Shown piece after piece: positions 63,109-64,000 of a stretch of 64,000 nucleotides of DNA. The DNA comes from Chitinophagaceae bacterium. Lineage in GTDB: Bacteria > Bacteroidota > Bacteroidia > Chitinophagales > Chitinophagaceae. The translations under genes and the position numbers were made by a program. The stretch is taken from positions 1 through 64,000 of the forward strand of contig JAEUVK010000022.1 of NCBI GenBank assembly GCA_016787135.1, read 5' to 3'. The notes under the pieces were generated by a model. It was given only the letters and a program-made list of their open reading frames with translations. It made no database searches and was not told the origin of the DNA. Every line of letters starts with the position of its first letter. Position 1 is the stretch's first letter.

Positions 63109-64000
63109 ATGCAACTACCTCCAAACCGGATTCTTCAGGTAAAGCTGGTGCGATGGTCTCGTTATTTAATAACTGCGGTTATTATGATCGCCCTGCTGGT
63201 GTTGGCGGGCTGGCAATTTGATGTAAACAGGTTGTTGCACCCTTTGCCTGGCCTGGTAGCAATGAACCCTGTCACGGCTGTTTGTTTTATACTCTCATCT
63301 CTTTCTTTCCTGCTTTTAAACTCCGGCAATAAAACAAGGGGCATAAGGTCTGCAGCCAGCATTCTGGCCGCTATGGTGACCCTGGTGGCTGTACTAAAAT
63401 TGATCGCCATAGCCGGAGGGTTCGATTGGCCAATCGATCAGTTTATGTTTGCGGACAAACTGCAGAAAGATGTGACAGGAAATGTTTCAAACAGCATGGC
63501 GCCCAATACTGCTGTTTGTTTTTTACTGACAGGTATTTCTGCTTTTCTGATCAATAAGGAACCAAGGGGTAAAAGAGTTCCGGTACAGTATTTCGCATTG
63601 CTTGTTGCTCTTTTAAGCTGGTTTTCTGTACTTGGTTATATATACGAAGTGCGGTCGTTCTATAGCATGTTACAGTACATACCTATGGCCATTCACACAG
63701 CCATTTGCTTCCTGTTATTGTCATTCTCCATTTTGTTTGCACAACCCGGCAAGGGAATCATGAAAGAATTCACCAGTATTCTGAGCGGCAGTTTTACAGC
63801 CCGGCTACTCGTGCCTGCAGCCATACTTTTTCCTACCCTTATCGGGCTTATCCGTCTCTACGGCTACAGGGCGGGAGTATATAGTTCAGAATTCGGGACG
63901 GCTTTGTATGCCCTCGCCTTTATTACCGTTTTTTTATTCCTGGCATGGTATATAGCCTACACGCTTAACAAAAGAGATCTTCTTAAACAAGAAACGGAAG
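63109..64000 (+). CDS. Membrane sensor protein, N-terminal part, cut by window edge (probable histidine kinase)
   Basis: ATG 63109; 297 complete codons stay open to the window edge. About eight hydrophobic segments in order: ~18-35, ~50-66, ~78-96, ~126-141, ~157-173, ~184-203, ~222-242, ~258-280. The last visible residues, NKRDLLKQETE, look like the start of a signalling helix. This multi-helix head followed by a helix is the layout of Bacteroidota sensor kinases that continue with PAS and HisKA domains. That part is off the window, so the kinase call is inference. Confidence 0.6.
   Translation, partial: MQLPPNRILQVKLVRWSRYLITAVIMIALLVLAGWQFDVNRLLHPLPGLVAMNPVTAVCFILSSLSFLLLNSGNKTRGIRSAASILAAMVTLVAVLKLIAIAGGFDWPIDQFMFADKLQKDVTGNVSNSMAPNTAVCFLLTGISAFLINKEPRGKRVPVQYFALLVALLSWFSVLGYIYEVRSFYSMLQYIPMAIHTAICFLLLSFSILFAQPGKGIMKEFTSILSGSFTARLLVPAAILFPTLIGLIRLYGYRAGVYSSEFGTALYALAFITVFLFLAWYIAYTLNKRDLLKQETE

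Noticed and set aside
1..64000. tRNA, rRNA, insertion sequence, prophage or integrative element
   Set aside because: No T-loop-like tRNA sequence, transposase, integrase or terminal repeat pair was found by reading either strand; the low-complexity and palindromic sites found are all short and intergenic.

Overview
The window reads as a chromosomal segment of a Bacteroidota bacterium, most probably family Chitinophagaceae. The grounds are a type IX secretion (T9SS) cargo protein with a C-terminal sorting domain, a GLPGLI-family protein, two outer-membrane beta-barrel proteins of the CarboxypepD_reg/plug/PF14905 type, a DUF3127 protein, SGNH-MBOAT acetylation genes, and -7 promoter elements of the form TAnnTTTG with few Shine-Dalgarno sites. 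I cannot fix the genus. I see no tRNA, rRNA, CRISPR array, insertion sequence or prophage. Most genes are on the minus strand and gene density is high.

Layout. 1-4.3 kb: start of an FAD amine oxidase, a UvrD/PcrA helicase, a 50-residue basic protein and a di-haem cytochrome c lipoprotein. 4.3-9.2 kb: a minus-strand run of sensor kinase, OmpR-type regulator, nagA (TTG start) and a barrel protein with a PagL-like end. 9.3-20.2 kb: an envelope block with a GLPGLI protein, a surface-protein candidate, a tail-specific protease, two large outer-membrane proteins and two small or unknown genes. 20.4-31.7 kb: an ELW-repeat T9SS cargo protein, a SWIM/SNF2 helicase, comB, an SRPBCC protein, gcvT and a PspC-PadR pair with a clear operator. 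32-42.6 kb: DUF3089 lipoprotein, solitary ExbD, tandem universal stress protein, secreted TPR-CHAT protein, asnS, mgsA, YceI with an OB-fold partner, recA and a PAP2-like protein.

42.7-47.9 kb: a cell-wall or glycan O-acetylation group (glucosaminidase, SGNH, MBOAT, then a convergent second SGNH) enclosing a DUF3127 protein with an SSB-like acidic tail. 48-53.6 kb: rpoN, a GHL10 glycosidase-like protein, MarR, and a DinB/radical SAM pair. 53.6-57.2 kb: pxpB-pxpC-pxpA plus an NRAMP-type transporter as an overlapping operon for 5-oxoproline use. 57.3-64 kb: L,D-transpeptidase-like protein, MATE exporter, a SMUG2-type glycosylase divergent from a type III-like Mod methyltransferase with no Res partner, a 580-bp sparse stretch, and the start of a multi-membrane-segment protein that is probably a sensor kinase.

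The most notable signal is regulatory. The GLPGLI gene and the first large outer-membrane gene, 7 kb apart on opposite strands, have matching upstream regions: three TTAAC boxes spaced 10 and 21 bp, 27 bp from the start of the last box to the -7 element, and 48 bp from the end of the last box to the ATG. The first copy lies beside the two-component kinase gene, which suggests a small envelope regulon. The second notable signal is a perfect 46-bp palindrome between yceI and mgsA.
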